Virus record (IMG/VR): IMGVR_UViG_3300008117_000100
Location: 1-40,835 of that record
Length of the DNA: 40,835 nt
Origin: a virus
Reading direction: 5' to 3' (one strand)
Shown here: piece by piece, positions 23,812-31,789 of the stretch
Position numbering within the stretch: position 1 is the stretch's first letter
Layout of the letters: each line of letters opens with the position of its first letter
The notes under the pieces: generated by a model
The model's database searches: none
The model's input: only the letters and a program-made list of their open reading frames with translations
What the model was told of the DNA's origin: nothing
Program-made: the position numbers and the translations under genes

Positions 23812-24239
23812 ACGGGAATATACATAAAGTATTAAAATCCTCTAGGGCAAGAGATGAGATAGTTGCTTGGTGCTATCCAGATAAAAAAAGAGTGATGTAT
23901 CCGTATTCTTTAGTAAAGAAGAATATGGAAAATGCTTATTCTACAGTAGAGGCAGCAAAACTATTGAATAGGCATAAGGTAACTATTGAAGAATATATTT
24001 TGCAGGGCAAAATAAAAGCTCCACAAAAAGTATATCCAATTAGTAATCCAGAAAGTTCATGGTCTAAATATATGTTTAGCGAATCGGACATATTGGACAT
24101 CCATCAATTTATTATTGATGCTGGATACATCAGAGAATTGCCATCAAGATCAGAATTGCAAGCTCTTCTCAAACATAATTTAATATTGTATACTAAGACC
24201 AATGACGGTTCATTTGTACCTGTATGGAAGGCGGAATAG
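23757..24239 (+). CDS. HTH DNA-binding protein (MerR/excisionase-like)
   Basis: This encodes 160 residues. Residues about 60-95 (AYSTVEAAKLLNRHKVTIEE, then GKIKAPQKVYP) match the winged-helix pattern of MerR/excisionase-type DNA-binding domains, where a Val/Ala-x-LL helix precedes a recognition helix. The basic N-terminus (MAREKRQRVRKK) may add DNA affinity. The chosen ATG 23757 makes an unusual 55-nt overlap with the zinc-ribbon gene; no later ATG lies before the conserved-looking part. It could be a transcriptional regulator or an origin/replication factor; position before the helicase favours a replication or early-regulation role. Confidence 0.65.
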   Translation: MAREKRQRVRKKLLYFFLNGNIHKVLKSSRARDEIVAWCYPDKKRVMYPYSLVKKNMENAYSTVEAAKLLNRHKVTIEEYILQGKIKAPQKVYPISNPESSWSKYMFSESDILDIHQFIIDAGYIRELPSRSELQALLKHNLILYTKTNDGSFVPVWKAE

Positions 24240-24442
24240 TGGAAACTAAGGTGAAGGTAGATCTTTCGTTTACTCGTAACTTGGGTAATTACGAAAGCAT
24301 TAAAATTGGCATAGGCATTGAAGACTTTGTTCGTGATGGAGAAAATGCTGATACTGCAACAGAGCGTGTGTATAAGTTTGTAGAAGACAAATTGATTGAA
24401 AAGACTCGTGAGGTTGAAGAGGAACTAAAACGTGGCAAATGA
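24239..24442 (+). CDS. Conserved small phage protein of unknown function
   Basis: This encodes 67 residues if it starts at GTG 24239, overlapping the preceding TAG by one base and preceded by AAGGCGG; ATG 24224 in the same frame would add five residues. The pattern VDLSFTRNLGNYESIKIGIG is one I associate with a small conserved protein found in replication clusters of many phages, with a helical Glu/Lys-rich C-terminus. No catalytic motif. Place between the HTH gene and helicase genes suggests a replication accessory function, but this is inference. Confidence 0.6.
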   Translation: METKVKVDLSFTRNLGNYESIKIGIGIEDFVRDGENADTATERVYKFVEDKLIEKTREVEEELKRGK

Positions 24443-24749
24443 GAAAGAGCCTTATGTTTTAATAGGACTATACGAATCTTTATATAAGGAGAAGTATAAT
24501 AAAAAGCCACGCCTAAATAAATTCCGTGAAAAATGGGCTATGCAAGATGTCATTGATAGTGTAGGATATGAACGTGCAAAAGAATTGCTTATCTATTATT
24601 TTAAGACTGGTAAGTCTGGGCATCCGCTCAACTTCTTCTTTTATAACTTTGATAAGATAGATATTTTAAAGAATGAGATTGATAGAGATAAGGAAAAGCG
24701 TCGCATGCTGCGAGAGGCTACAAAGAAAATGGTGGAAGGCGAAGAATGA
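24432..24749 (+). CDS. Putative replisome accessory protein upstream of helicase
   Basis: This encodes 105 residues from GTG 24432, overlapping the upstream gene by 11 nt and the helicase gene by 4 nt. It is helical and basic, with YVLIGLYESLYKEKYNKKP and a C-terminal Lys/Glu helix. A short helical protein translationally coupled to a DnaB-type helicase is often a helicase loader or replisome organiser, but this protein has no AAA+ ATPase motif and is too short for a DnaC-type loader. Unknown function; association with the helicase is inferred from coupling. Confidence 0.55.
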   Translation: MANEKEPYVLIGLYESLYKEKYNKKPRLNKFREKWAMQDVIDSVGYERAKELLIYYFKTGKSGHPLNFFFYNFDKIDILKNEIDRDKEKRRMLREATKKMVEGEE

Positions 24750-25990
24750 ATACAGAAGCAGAATTACTATCTTCCGTATGTAAGAATAAAGATATAAGTG
24801 TATTACTTGCAGATAATGTAGATGAGATCTTTACATCCCATGCCGATATTTGGAATAGCCTAAAAACATACTATTATAAATTTAAAGCAGTTCCAGAAGT
24901 AGGCATTCTTATGGAGCGTCATAAAGACTTTGAGCCAGTTGATACAAATGCACAGACTGGATACTATTTAGATAAACTTAAAAATGAATATCTGACTAAT
25001 AAGCTTAAGAGCATTATTATTCAATCTGGGTCTTCTCTAAAAGAAGATGCTGCATCAAGGGTTCTTGCAGAAATGCAATCTAAGCTCGCAAACCTTTCTA
25101 AGTTTACAAATAATGTTCGTGATATTGATGTCACAGATCTTGAAGCAGCAGAGAATCATTTCCTTTCGGTAAAAGAGCGTTCTGCAGCAATGGGCGGAAG
25201 CCCAGGAATTCTAACTGGGTTTGATGCAATTGATAAAGCATATCCTACTGGTATGGCTCCAGGACACTTAATTGTTGCTATTGGTTGGCCAGGACGTGGT
25301 AAGACATGGTTTACTTCCTATCTTGCATGTAAGGCATGGGAACAAGGATTCAAGCCAATGATTGTATCTCTTGAGATGTCTCCAGAAAATATGCGTGACC
25401 GTATATACACAATGCTTGGCTCAGGATTATTCCGTGCCAGCGATTTTTCAAAAGGCGATATCGATGTAGATACATTTAAGTCTTGGGGTAAGAAGAAGTT
25501 TGAGGGAAAGAATTCATTTGTCCTAGTATCAAATGAGGGTACTGCAGAGGTTACACCTGCAACTATTCAGGGAAAGATTGATCAGCATAAACCAGATTTA
25601 GTTATTTTAGATTACCATCAATTGTTTAATGATAATAAGCGGAGCATGTCAGAAGTTGAGCGTAACCGTAACATATCTCGTGAATTTAAGCTGTTAGCAG
25701 TTTCTAATAATATTCCAGTAATTGATATTACTGCAGCAACAGCAGATGATATTTCTGACCAAGACGAGCCACCTATGATGTCTCAGGTAGCATGGTCTAA
25801 GGCAATTGAGTATGATGCTGATATGGCTATGGCTATCCACAGATATCCAGGAACTAATATGATTGAAGTTGTTTCACGCAAGAATAGGCATGGACACGAG
25901 TTTGATTTCTACCTTGATTGGGATATTAATCGTGGTGTTATTAGCCCTATCTATGAAAATCTTCCAGATATGAAGAGCGGAAATGAATAG
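24746..25990 (+). CDS. dnaB: DnaB-like replicative DNA helicase
   Basis: This encodes 414 residues. The RecA-like SF4 helicase core begins near 150 with the Walker A motif GWPGRGKTW at about 181, a conserved MIVSLEMSPENM segment, and Walker B as LVILDYHQLF near 282. The later VVSRKNRHG segment, near 375, carries the basic residues used as the arginine finger in this family. The N-terminal 130 residues are helical, as in DnaB's primase-binding domain, although the whole is shorter than E. coli DnaB (471). It unwinds DNA ahead of the phage polymerase, presumably with the primase encoded 0.2 kb downstream. ATGA coupling links it to the gene before. Confidence 0.9.
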   Translation: MNTEAELLSSVCKNKDISVLLADNVDEIFTSHADIWNSLKTYYYKFKAVPEVGILMERHKDFEPVDTNAQTGYYLDKLKNEYLTNKLKSIIIQSGSSLKEDAASRVLAEMQSKLANLSKFTNNVRDIDVTDLEAAENHFLSVKERSAAMGGSPGILTGFDAIDKAYPTGMAPGHLIVAIGWPGRGKTWFTSYLACKAWEQGFKPMIVSLEMSPENMRDRIYTMLGSGLFRASDFSKGDIDVDTFKSWGKKKFEGKNSFVLVSNEGTAEVTPATIQGKIDQHKPDLVILDYHQLFNDNKRSMSEVERNRNISREFKLLAVSNNIPVIDITAATADDISDQDEPPMMSQVAWSKAIEYDADMAMAIHRYPGTNMIEVVSRKNRHGHEFDFYLDWDINRGVISPIYENLPDMKSGNE

Positions 25991-26285
25991 AAAGATAAAG
26001 ACATTTGGTCATGATGGGGAATTCCTAGACGATTCTGTTGTTATGATATCAAGGGTGGCAGCAGAAAATGCTGTTATGCATGAAATGCGGGATAAGGGTT
26101 ATGCAAGGATACTAGATCTTGACGTAGGCTGGTATACACAGTATGATTCTGTAATTAATAAATGGGAATATGCTATTAGAATATATGGCATATATGTTGG
26201 TAAAAGAAAGGCACGTGAATGCGAGGGATGGTCACAAGGAAAATTGATTCCACGATCTACACACCAGCACATGTTAAAGCAGTAG
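25983..26285 (+). CDS. Conserved phage protein between helicase and primase (unknown)
   Basis: This encodes 100 residues, ATG overlapping the helicase stop by 8 nt. It is mixed alpha/beta with several aromatic residues (DVGWYTQYDSVINKWEYAI), and ends in a basic segment. No family recognised. The primase start lies 67 nt before its stop, so the C-terminal third is read in two frames. The location suggests a small replication accessory protein. Confidence 0.6.
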   Translation: MNRKIKTFGHDGEFLDDSVVMISRVAAENAVMHEMRDKGYARILDLDVGWYTQYDSVINKWEYAIRIYGIYVGKRKARECEGWSQGKLIPRSTHQHMLKQ

Positions 26286-27211
26286 TTAAATCGCTTGGCA
26301 TAGAAATAGTTGGAGAAACTAATAATGATTTCCTATGCTACTGTCCGTTTCATTCTAATCGCCATACTTCAAGCTTTAGCGTAAGCAGAGAAAAGGGTGC
26401 TTATATTTGTTTTAACCCAGCATGCGGAGAGGCTGGCACATTAAATGAACTAGTTAAAAAAATCTTAAATAAGAATGAGTATGAGACAATCAGATACATC
26501 GCTTCTAAAGAAGCTGAATCTGTAGAGAACTTTGATGAAGTCATGGCCAATATGTTTGAAGATAAACCAGAGTTTAATGAGTTTCCACAAGAAACTTTAG
26601 ACCAATTATATAATAGACTTGGCGCTTCTGAAGATGCTAAAGCATATTTAATTTCTCGTGGTATTAATGAGCAATCTATGCACGACTTTAAATTAGGATA
26701 TTCTGAAAATATGGACATGGTTATTACCCCAGTTCATAGCCCAGACGGAATACCAATTGGATTGGTTGGAAGATCCATTAAAGATAAAGCATTTAAGAAC
26801 AGCACCAATCTTGCTAAAAGCAAAACATTATTTAATATTCATCGTGCCAAAAAAATAGGTGGGCACGTAATCATTGTAGAATCTAACTTTGATGCAATAA
26901 GAATTCATCAGGCTGGATTCCCAAATGTTGTTGCAACATTAGGAGGTTTTCTTTCTATTGAACAACAAAACTTATTGAATAGATATTTCAATAAGATAAC
27001 AATTATGACAGACGCAGATTTGGCTGGCAGGGAATTAGGCCTGAGCATAGCCAATAAATTACGTAATAAAGACATCTTGTGGGCTTCGTATGAATATGGT
27101 AAGATATACCCACATGATGCAAAAGATGCTGGCGATATGACTGATGAAGAAATTGTAGCTTGTATTAAAAATTCTGTATCCGATATAGAATACAGAACCT
27201 GGAATTCGTGA
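26219..27211 (+). CDS. dnaG: DnaG-type DNA primase (CHC2 zinc finger and TOPRIM)
   Basis: This encodes 330 residues; ATG 26219 or 26228 are both possible. The N-terminal zinc finger (about 38-75) shows CPFHSN and, 20 residues later, YICFNPACGEAG. The TOPRIM catalytic core follows: the acidic VIIVESNFDAIRI near 220 and TIMTDADLAGREL near 262, the Glu and the DxD metal-binding residues. It is about half the length of bacterial DnaG and lacks a visible C-terminal helicase-binding domain, so contact with the helicase must differ. It makes RNA primers for the lagging strand. Its TGA overlaps an extended -10 promoter. Confidence 0.88.
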   Translation: MRGMVTRKIDSTIYTPAHVKAVVKSLGIEIVGETNNDFLCYCPFHSNRHTSSFSVSREKGAYICFNPACGEAGTLNELVKKILNKNEYETIRYIASKEAESVENFDEVMANMFEDKPEFNEFPQETLDQLYNRLGASEDAKAYLISRGINEQSMHDFKLGYSENMDMVITPVHSPDGIPIGLVGRSIKDKAFKNSTNLAKSKTLFNIHRAKKIGGHVIIVESNFDAIRIHQAGFPNVVATLGGFLSIEQQNLLNRYFNKITIMTDADLAGRELGLSIANKLRNKDILWASYEYGKIYPHDAKDAGDMTDEEIVACIKNSVSDIEYRTWNS

Positions 27212-27217
27212 TATAAT
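27209..27217 (+). promoter_or_regulatory. Extended -10 promoter before the ssDNA-binding protein gene
   Basis: TG (27209-27210), A, TATAAT (27212-27217) form a perfect extended -10. The -35 region is poor (AATACA at the 17-nt position). The TG lies inside the primase stop codon. The leader of about 40 nt contains AAAGGAGA before the ATG at 27265, allowing strong independent expression of the binding protein and polymerase. Confidence 0.65.
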
Positions 27218-27264
27218 AAAATGACAGATGGATATATACCATCAACTATAAAGGAGAAACATAA

Positions 27265-27933
27265 ATGGGTATCGTAAAGGGACTAAAAGGCTTGAATGCA
27301 GTTATGGACAAGCCACAGTCAAATTCAGAAGGTAGCAAGGCTCGTTGGGTAAAACTTGAAGATGGAGAAAGCGTTAAGATTCGTTTTCTTCAGGAACTAG
27401 ATCCAGATTCACCAACATATAATGAAAAGCTTGGGCTGGGCTTTATTGCAGTCGAACACACAAATCCAAAAGATTACCGTCGCAAAGGTCTTTGCTCTAT
27501 GGAAGATCAAGGTAAGTGCTGGGGTTGTGAGCAACACCGTAAGGACTACAAGGCAGGTTGGAAGGGTCGTTCACGACTTTATATCAACGTTCTAGTAGAC
27601 GATGGCAAAGAAGAGCCATATGTTGCAATTCTTTCGCAGGGTTCAAGCGGCAAGACAGTTACACCTACACTTATTGAGTACGCAGGAGAAATGGGTTCAA
27701 TCACAAATCTAATGTGGCGTATTAAGCGTAGCGGTACAAAAACAGACACAAGTTACACAATCATCCCCCTTGCAAAGGATGAAGCAGCATTTGATGCATC
27801 AACACTAGAACTATATAAGCTGGAAGAGACAGCAGTTCGTGATCTTCCTTATACAGAACAAGAAGCTTTCTTTAATGGAGAAGGCGGAAATTCAGAGTCG
27901 GATTCAGCAACTAGTAGCAATCTAGACTGGTAA
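27265..27933 (+). CDS. Single-stranded DNA-binding protein (T4 gp32-like)
   Basis: This encodes 222 residues with its own promoter and a strong ribosome site (AAAGGAGA). Residues about 28-60 (WVKLEDGESVKIRFLQEL) start an OB-fold-like core, and residues about 76-91 carry a zinc-site candidate, CSMEDQGKCWGCEQH, as in gp32-like proteins. The C-terminus is Ser/Asp/Glu-rich and ends in Trp (SATSSNLDW), the typical acidic tail that recruits other replication proteins. Nearly all Arg codons are CGT/CGC/CGA, unlike nearby AGA-rich genes, pointing to high expression. It coats exposed single strands for the phage replisome and recombination proteins. Confidence 0.82.
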   Translation: MGIVKGLKGLNAVMDKPQSNSEGSKARWVKLEDGESVKIRFLQELDPDSPTYNEKLGLGFIAVEHTNPKDYRRKGLCSMEDQGKCWGCEQHRKDYKAGWKGRSRLYINVLVDDGKEEPYVAILSQGSSGKTVTPTLIEYAGEMGSITNLMWRIKRSGTKTDTSYTIIPLAKDEAAFDASTLELYKLEETAVRDLPYTEQEAFFNGEGGNSESDSATSSNLDW

Positions 27934-27957
27934 TAACTAATTAAAGGCGGAGAATTA

Positions 27958-30900
27958 ATGTCATTCACACATTTACATGTGCATTCATACTATTCATTAA
28001 TGGATGGCCTTAATTCTCCTGCCGAATTAGCACAAGCAGCAAAGGATGCTGGGCAAACAGCATTAGCAATTACTGATCACGGGACATTATCATCTCACCG
28101 TGATATGCAAATAGCATGTAAAGAAATTGGTATCAAGCCCATTCTTGGGGTAGAAGCATATATCTCGCCAACCGATAGATTTGATAAGTCTTCAAAAACA
28201 GATAAATCAATTCAGGCATACAACCATATTATTTTATTGGCTAAGAATCAAAAAGGATTAAGTAATATCCATGCATTGCAAGAATTAGCATGGAACGAAG
28301 GCTTTTATCATAAGCCAAGAATAGATAGAGAGATATTAAAAGAATATGCGGAAGGTATTATCGTTCTTACTGGATGCCTTAATGGGCTTATTAGTAAGTG
28401 TATCGAACGTGGCGATTTATCGGATGCCAAACTTTTACTCAAAGATTTTAGTAAAACTTTTGGCGAGGATCTATATGTGGAAGTTCAGTCTCATAACCCA
28501 AAAGAAATCAACGAAACGCTACTTCAATTAGCTGATGAATTAAAAATTAAGGCGGTAGCAACAGGAGACGCCCACTTTGCTAAAGGCGAAGATAGAATTC
28601 TAGAAGAAGCAATGCTTATTTTATCAACTTCTCCAAAAGCTGATAAAGAGGCAGACTTTGAAATGTCTCGTCAGATGAAGAATATGTTAGATAGATTTAA
28701 TTATCTTTATCCTGACCGTCGTATTTCATTTCAAGATTATAATTTATTTATTCAGACTCGCCAAGAAATTGAGGCGGATTTTAAACAGGCTGGAATTAAT
28801 AGGACTGACATATTTGATAATACTATGGAGATAGCCTCTAAAATTGGAGAATACGATTTTAACAGGGGTCTAGATCTTCTACCAGTACCTAAGACCAATG
28901 CTGATAAGAAACTGGCTGAGATGGCCTTAGAAGGCCTTAAACGCCTATCCCTAGATCAGGATAAGGTCTATGTAGACAGGCTTGAAGAAGAGTTATCTGT
29001 AATTAAGGATAAAAAATTTGCATCATATTTCTTAGTTGTAGCAGATATGATTAATTGGGCAAAGACAAATAATATTATGGTAGGTCCAGGTCGTGGTTCT
29101 GCTGCTGGATCTTTAGTTTGTTATACATTAGGTATTACAGATGTAGATCCAATTAAATATGACCTACTCTTTTTCCGATTTATTAACCCAGAGCGTAATG
29201 ACTTTCCAGATATTGATACAGACTTTGAAGACCGCCGTCGCAAAGAGGTTAAAGATTATCTAAAGAAGAAGTTTAAGCACGTCGCTTCCATTTCTACATT
29301 TACTTATTTTAAGGATAAAGGTGTAGTTCGTGATGCTGCTCGTGTATTCATGGTCCCCCTTGGAGAAGTTAATAAGGCGTTGAAGTCTGTAGATACATTT
29401 GAAGACTTTGTAGAATCTCCAAACACAAAAGAATTTAGATTAAAGTATCCAGAAGTTACTTGGCTTGCAGAAAAACTACGTGGAAAAATTAGAAGCGTTG
29501 GAGTTCATGCTGCAGGAGTAGTTGTGGCAAAAGATGATATCAGAAAGTATGCTCCAGTAGAATCTCGTGAAGATGCTCAGGATAAAGTATCAGGAAGAAT
29601 TCCAGTTGTTGCATATGATATGGACACAGTAGCAGATATTGGTCTTATTAAGCTTGATGCTTTAGGCTTAAAAACATTATCCGTTATTTCTGATACATTA
29701 AAATCTATTAAGGATAGACACGGTAAAACAATAGAGTTGTCTAAGATTCCACTAGACGATAAAAATGTTTATGGAATGCTAAGCGAAGGATATACAAAGG
29801 GAGTGTTTCAGGCTGAAGCAACTCCTTATACAAACCTATTGATGAAAATGGGTGTTAGCACATTTGAAGATTTAGCAGCATCAAATGCTCTCGTACGTCC
29901 AGGAGCTATGAATACTGTTGGTGCTTCATATATTAATCGTAAGCATGGAAATGAGGCTGTAAAATATGTTCACCCAATTATGCAGCCATTTATTTCAAAC
30001 ACTTATGGCGTAATTATTTATCAAGAGCAGGTTATGCAGGCCTGCGTATATCTTGGCGGAATGACTTGGTCCGAAGCGGACAAGGTTCGTAAAATTATTG
30101 GAAAGAAGAAAGATGCAAAAGAATTCGACCAATTCAAAGATCAATTTATTGCTGGCGCTGAAAAACATATTAGCAAAAAAGAAGCCCAACATCTTTGGCA
30201 CGATTTTGAGGCCCATGCGGGATACTCGTTCAATAGGTCTCACGCTGTCGCTTACTCTATGCTTTCTTATTATACCGCTTGGCTTAAGTTTTATTATCCT
30301 TTGGAGTTTATGTTCTCCCTTCTTAAAAACGAAGGAAACAAAGATACAAGAACAGAATACCTTATCGAAGCAAAGCGACTAGGGTTGAAGGTTAGACTTC
30401 CGCACGTTAATGAGTCAGATGTTTACTTCTCTCTTAAAGAAGATGCAATTGTTTTTGGACTAGCTGAAGTAAAATTTATTTCAGATAGTATCGCAAATAA
30501 AATTATTGAAAAAAGACCATACAAAGATTATGATGATTTAATTGAAAAAGCATCGAAAAAAGGAAGTGGAATAAACAGTCGTGCAATTGCTGCATTAAAT
30601 GCAATTGGTGGAGCGGCATTTCAAGATAACCCTAGATCAGGAAAAGAAAAAGATAATTATTATGAGTATCTAGGAATTCCTACATTCAACTTAGATCTTC
30701 CACCTAGAATTAAAGCACAGGCAAGACCTATTGAAGAGTTTGATGAATTAGGCTCCTTTATTATGTTTGGAATGGTTAAAAACATTAAGCGTGGAAATGG
30801 GTGGGCAAGAGTAGAGCTGGTTGATGAAACTGGATCAATCGGCTTATTCCATAATGAGCAAACCCCAATTGAGACTAATCAGATGTACTTCATTCTTGTA

Positions 30901-31224
30901 GGAGACAATAGAATTGCAAGATATGTCAAGGTAAGCGATATATCAAAAGAATCAAAGGATATGTTTGTCGATTATCTATATCGAAAAGAATACGACCTTG
31001 CTGAAAAAGAGTATGTTGTGATAGACTTCACACCGTATAAAACAAAGGCTGGCAAAATGATGGCTCACATCGTAATGTCAGATAAAGATAAAAATCTAAC
31101 TAGAGCTATTGCTTTCCCTACTATGTATAAAATAGCTCTTGCCAAAATGCGGGAAGGCATGAAGTGCCAAGTCATTCTTTCTAAATTAGATGACGGTACA
31201 TTAAATATTAAGGAGATAAAGTGA
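27958..31224 (+). CDS. dnaE: DNA polymerase III alpha subunit (family C, DnaE-type) with intact PHP domain
   Basis: This encodes 1088 residues with AAGGCGGAG before ATG 27958. The N-terminal PHP domain keeps all nine ligand positions known from DnaE PHP exonucleases: His7, His9, Asp16, His41, Glu66, His90, Cys140, Asp204 and His206. The polymerase palm has GPGRGSAAGS near 380 and PDIDTDF with Asp418/Asp420; further conserved stretches include GVHAAGVVV and YQEQVM. The C-terminal part ends in an OB-like segment. The length is close to bacterial DnaE (about 1160). No separate 3'-5' exonuclease or clamp gene was recognised, so proofreading may reside in PHP. It overlaps the next gene as GTGA. 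Confidence 0.95.
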   Translation: MSFTHLHVHSYYSLMDGLNSPAELAQAAKDAGQTALAITDHGTLSSHRDMQIACKEIGIKPILGVEAYISPTDRFDKSSKTDKSIQAYNHIILLAKNQKGLSNIHALQELAWNEGFYHKPRIDREILKEYAEGIIVLTGCLNGLISKCIERGDLSDAKLLLKDFSKTFGEDLYVEVQSHNPKEINETLLQLADELKIKAVATGDAHFAKGEDRILEEAMLILSTSPKADKEADFEMSRQMKNMLDRFNYLYPDRRISFQDYNLFIQTRQEIEADFKQAGINRTDIFDNTMEIASKIGEYDFNRGLDLLPVPKTNADKKLAEMALEGLKRLSLDQDKVYVDRLEEELSVIKDKKFASYFLVVADMINWAKTNNIMVGPGRGSAAGSLVCYTLGITDVDPIKYDLLFFRFINPERNDFPDIDTDFEDRRRKEVKDYLKKKFKHVASISTFTYFKDKGVVRDAARVFMVPLGEVNKALKSVDTFEDFVESPNTKEFRLKYPEVTWLAEKLRGKIRSVGVHAAGVVVAKDDIRKYAPVESREDAQDKVSGRIPVVAYDMDTVADIGLIKLDALGLKTLSVISDTLKSIKDRHGKTIELSKIPLDDKNVYGMLSEGYTKGVFQAEATPYTNLLMKMGVSTFEDLAASNALVRPGAMNTVGASYINRKHGNEAVKYVHPIMQPFISNTYGVIIYQEQVMQACVYLGGMTWSEADKVRKIIGKKKDAKEFDQFKDQFIAGAEKHISKKEAQHLWHDFEAHAGYSFNRSHAVAYSMLSYYTAWLKFYYPLEFMFSLLKNEGNKDTRTEYLIEAKRLGLKVRLPHVNESDVYFSLKEDAIVFGLAEVKFISDSIANKIIEKRPYKDYDDLIEKASKKGSGINSRAIAALNAIGGAAFQDNPRSGKEKDNYYEYLGIPTFNLDLPPRIKAQARPIEEFDELGSFIMFGMVKNIKRGNGWARVELVDETGSIGLFHNEQTPIETNQMYFILVGDNRIARYVKVSDISKESKDMFVDYLYRKEYDLAEKEYVVIDFTPYKTKAGKMMAHIVMSDKDKNLTRAIAFPTMYKIALAKMREGMKCQVILSKLDDGTLNIKEIK

Positions 31225-31418
31225 CAGAAGATCTAGAAGGGATTATACAGGCCATTAGCATCAATCAGGTACTAGTTGCCTTATTAGAAGAATACGGTAA
31301 ATTAACCGTACCCTCTATAAAATTTTTAGATGCAGCAAAAAATGATAAAGAGTTAGTTATTGACTATGATGAGGAAGGCCCATCATTTACGTTTAGTTTA
31401 AGGGATAAAAATGAGTAA
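31221..31418 (+). CDS. Small acidic protein of unknown function
   Basis: This encodes 65 residues from GTG 31221, which overlaps the polymerase stop as GTGA. It is acidic, with an N-terminal helix (DLEGIIQAISINQVLVALL) and a strand-rich C-terminus ending PSFTFSLRDKNE. The following MazG gene starts 8 nt before its end. No family recognised; coupling suggests co-expression with the polymerase. Confidence 0.6.
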   Translation: MTEDLEGIIQAISINQVLVALLEEYGKLTVPSIKFLDAAKNDKELVIDYDEEGPSFTFSLRDKNE

Positions 31419-31755
31419 TCAAATTGTTACTGAGTATGGGTTAGATGCCCTAGCAGCAGTTTTACATGAGACAGCAAGAGAAAAGGGATTTTGGGATGGA
31501 GAATATACCCATGACAAAATTGGAAATAAGCTTGCCCTAGTTCATTCAGAAGTAACTGAAGTTCTTGAGGCTATTAGAAAGTCTCAAGGATCCGAAAAAG
31601 TAGTAGAAGAAATTGCTGATACTATTATTAGGTTGTTAGATGTATATGCAGCAATGAGAAATGAAGAAGCAGTTCTTCATAGTCTTGACGAAGTTTTGCA
31701 TAATAAAATGGAAAAAAATAAATCTCGTCCACCCCTTCACGGCAACCTGTTCTAA
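31411..31755 (+). CDS. mazG: MazG-like nucleoside triphosphate pyrophosphohydrolase
   Basis: This encodes 114 residues. The helical metal-binding signature is present as LALVHSEVTEVLEAIR near residues 33-48, and VVEEIADTIIRLLD near 66-79, giving the Glu-x-x-Glu...Glu-x-x-Asp set of MazG/all-alpha NTP pyrophosphatases. It is a single-domain version as found in many phages. The family hydrolyses NTPs or dNTPs to monophosphates; proposals for phages include pool clean-up and lowering host (p)ppGpp, neither shown here. Its TAA stop lies in the CTAAATGGTATAAT promoter of recA. Confidence 0.85.
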   Translation: MSNQIVTEYGLDALAAVLHETAREKGFWDGEYTHDKIGNKLALVHSEVTEVLEAIRKSQGSEKVVEEIADTIIRLLDVYAAMRNEEAVLHSLDEVLHNKMEKNKSRPPLHGNLF

Positions 31756-31765
31756 ATGGTATAAT
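31752..31765 (+). promoter_or_regulatory. Extended -10 promoter for recA
   Basis: CTAAATGGTATAAT (31752-31765) differs by one base from the 14-mers before the genes at 13943 and 21544. A weak -35 candidate, TTCACG (31736-31741), lies 18 nt upstream. The stop codon of mazG is inside the element. The leader to ATG 31790 is about 17 nt and has only a weak purine-rich ribosome site. Confidence 0.65.
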
Positions 31766-31789
31766 GGTAGAAAGAGAAAAGATAAATAA

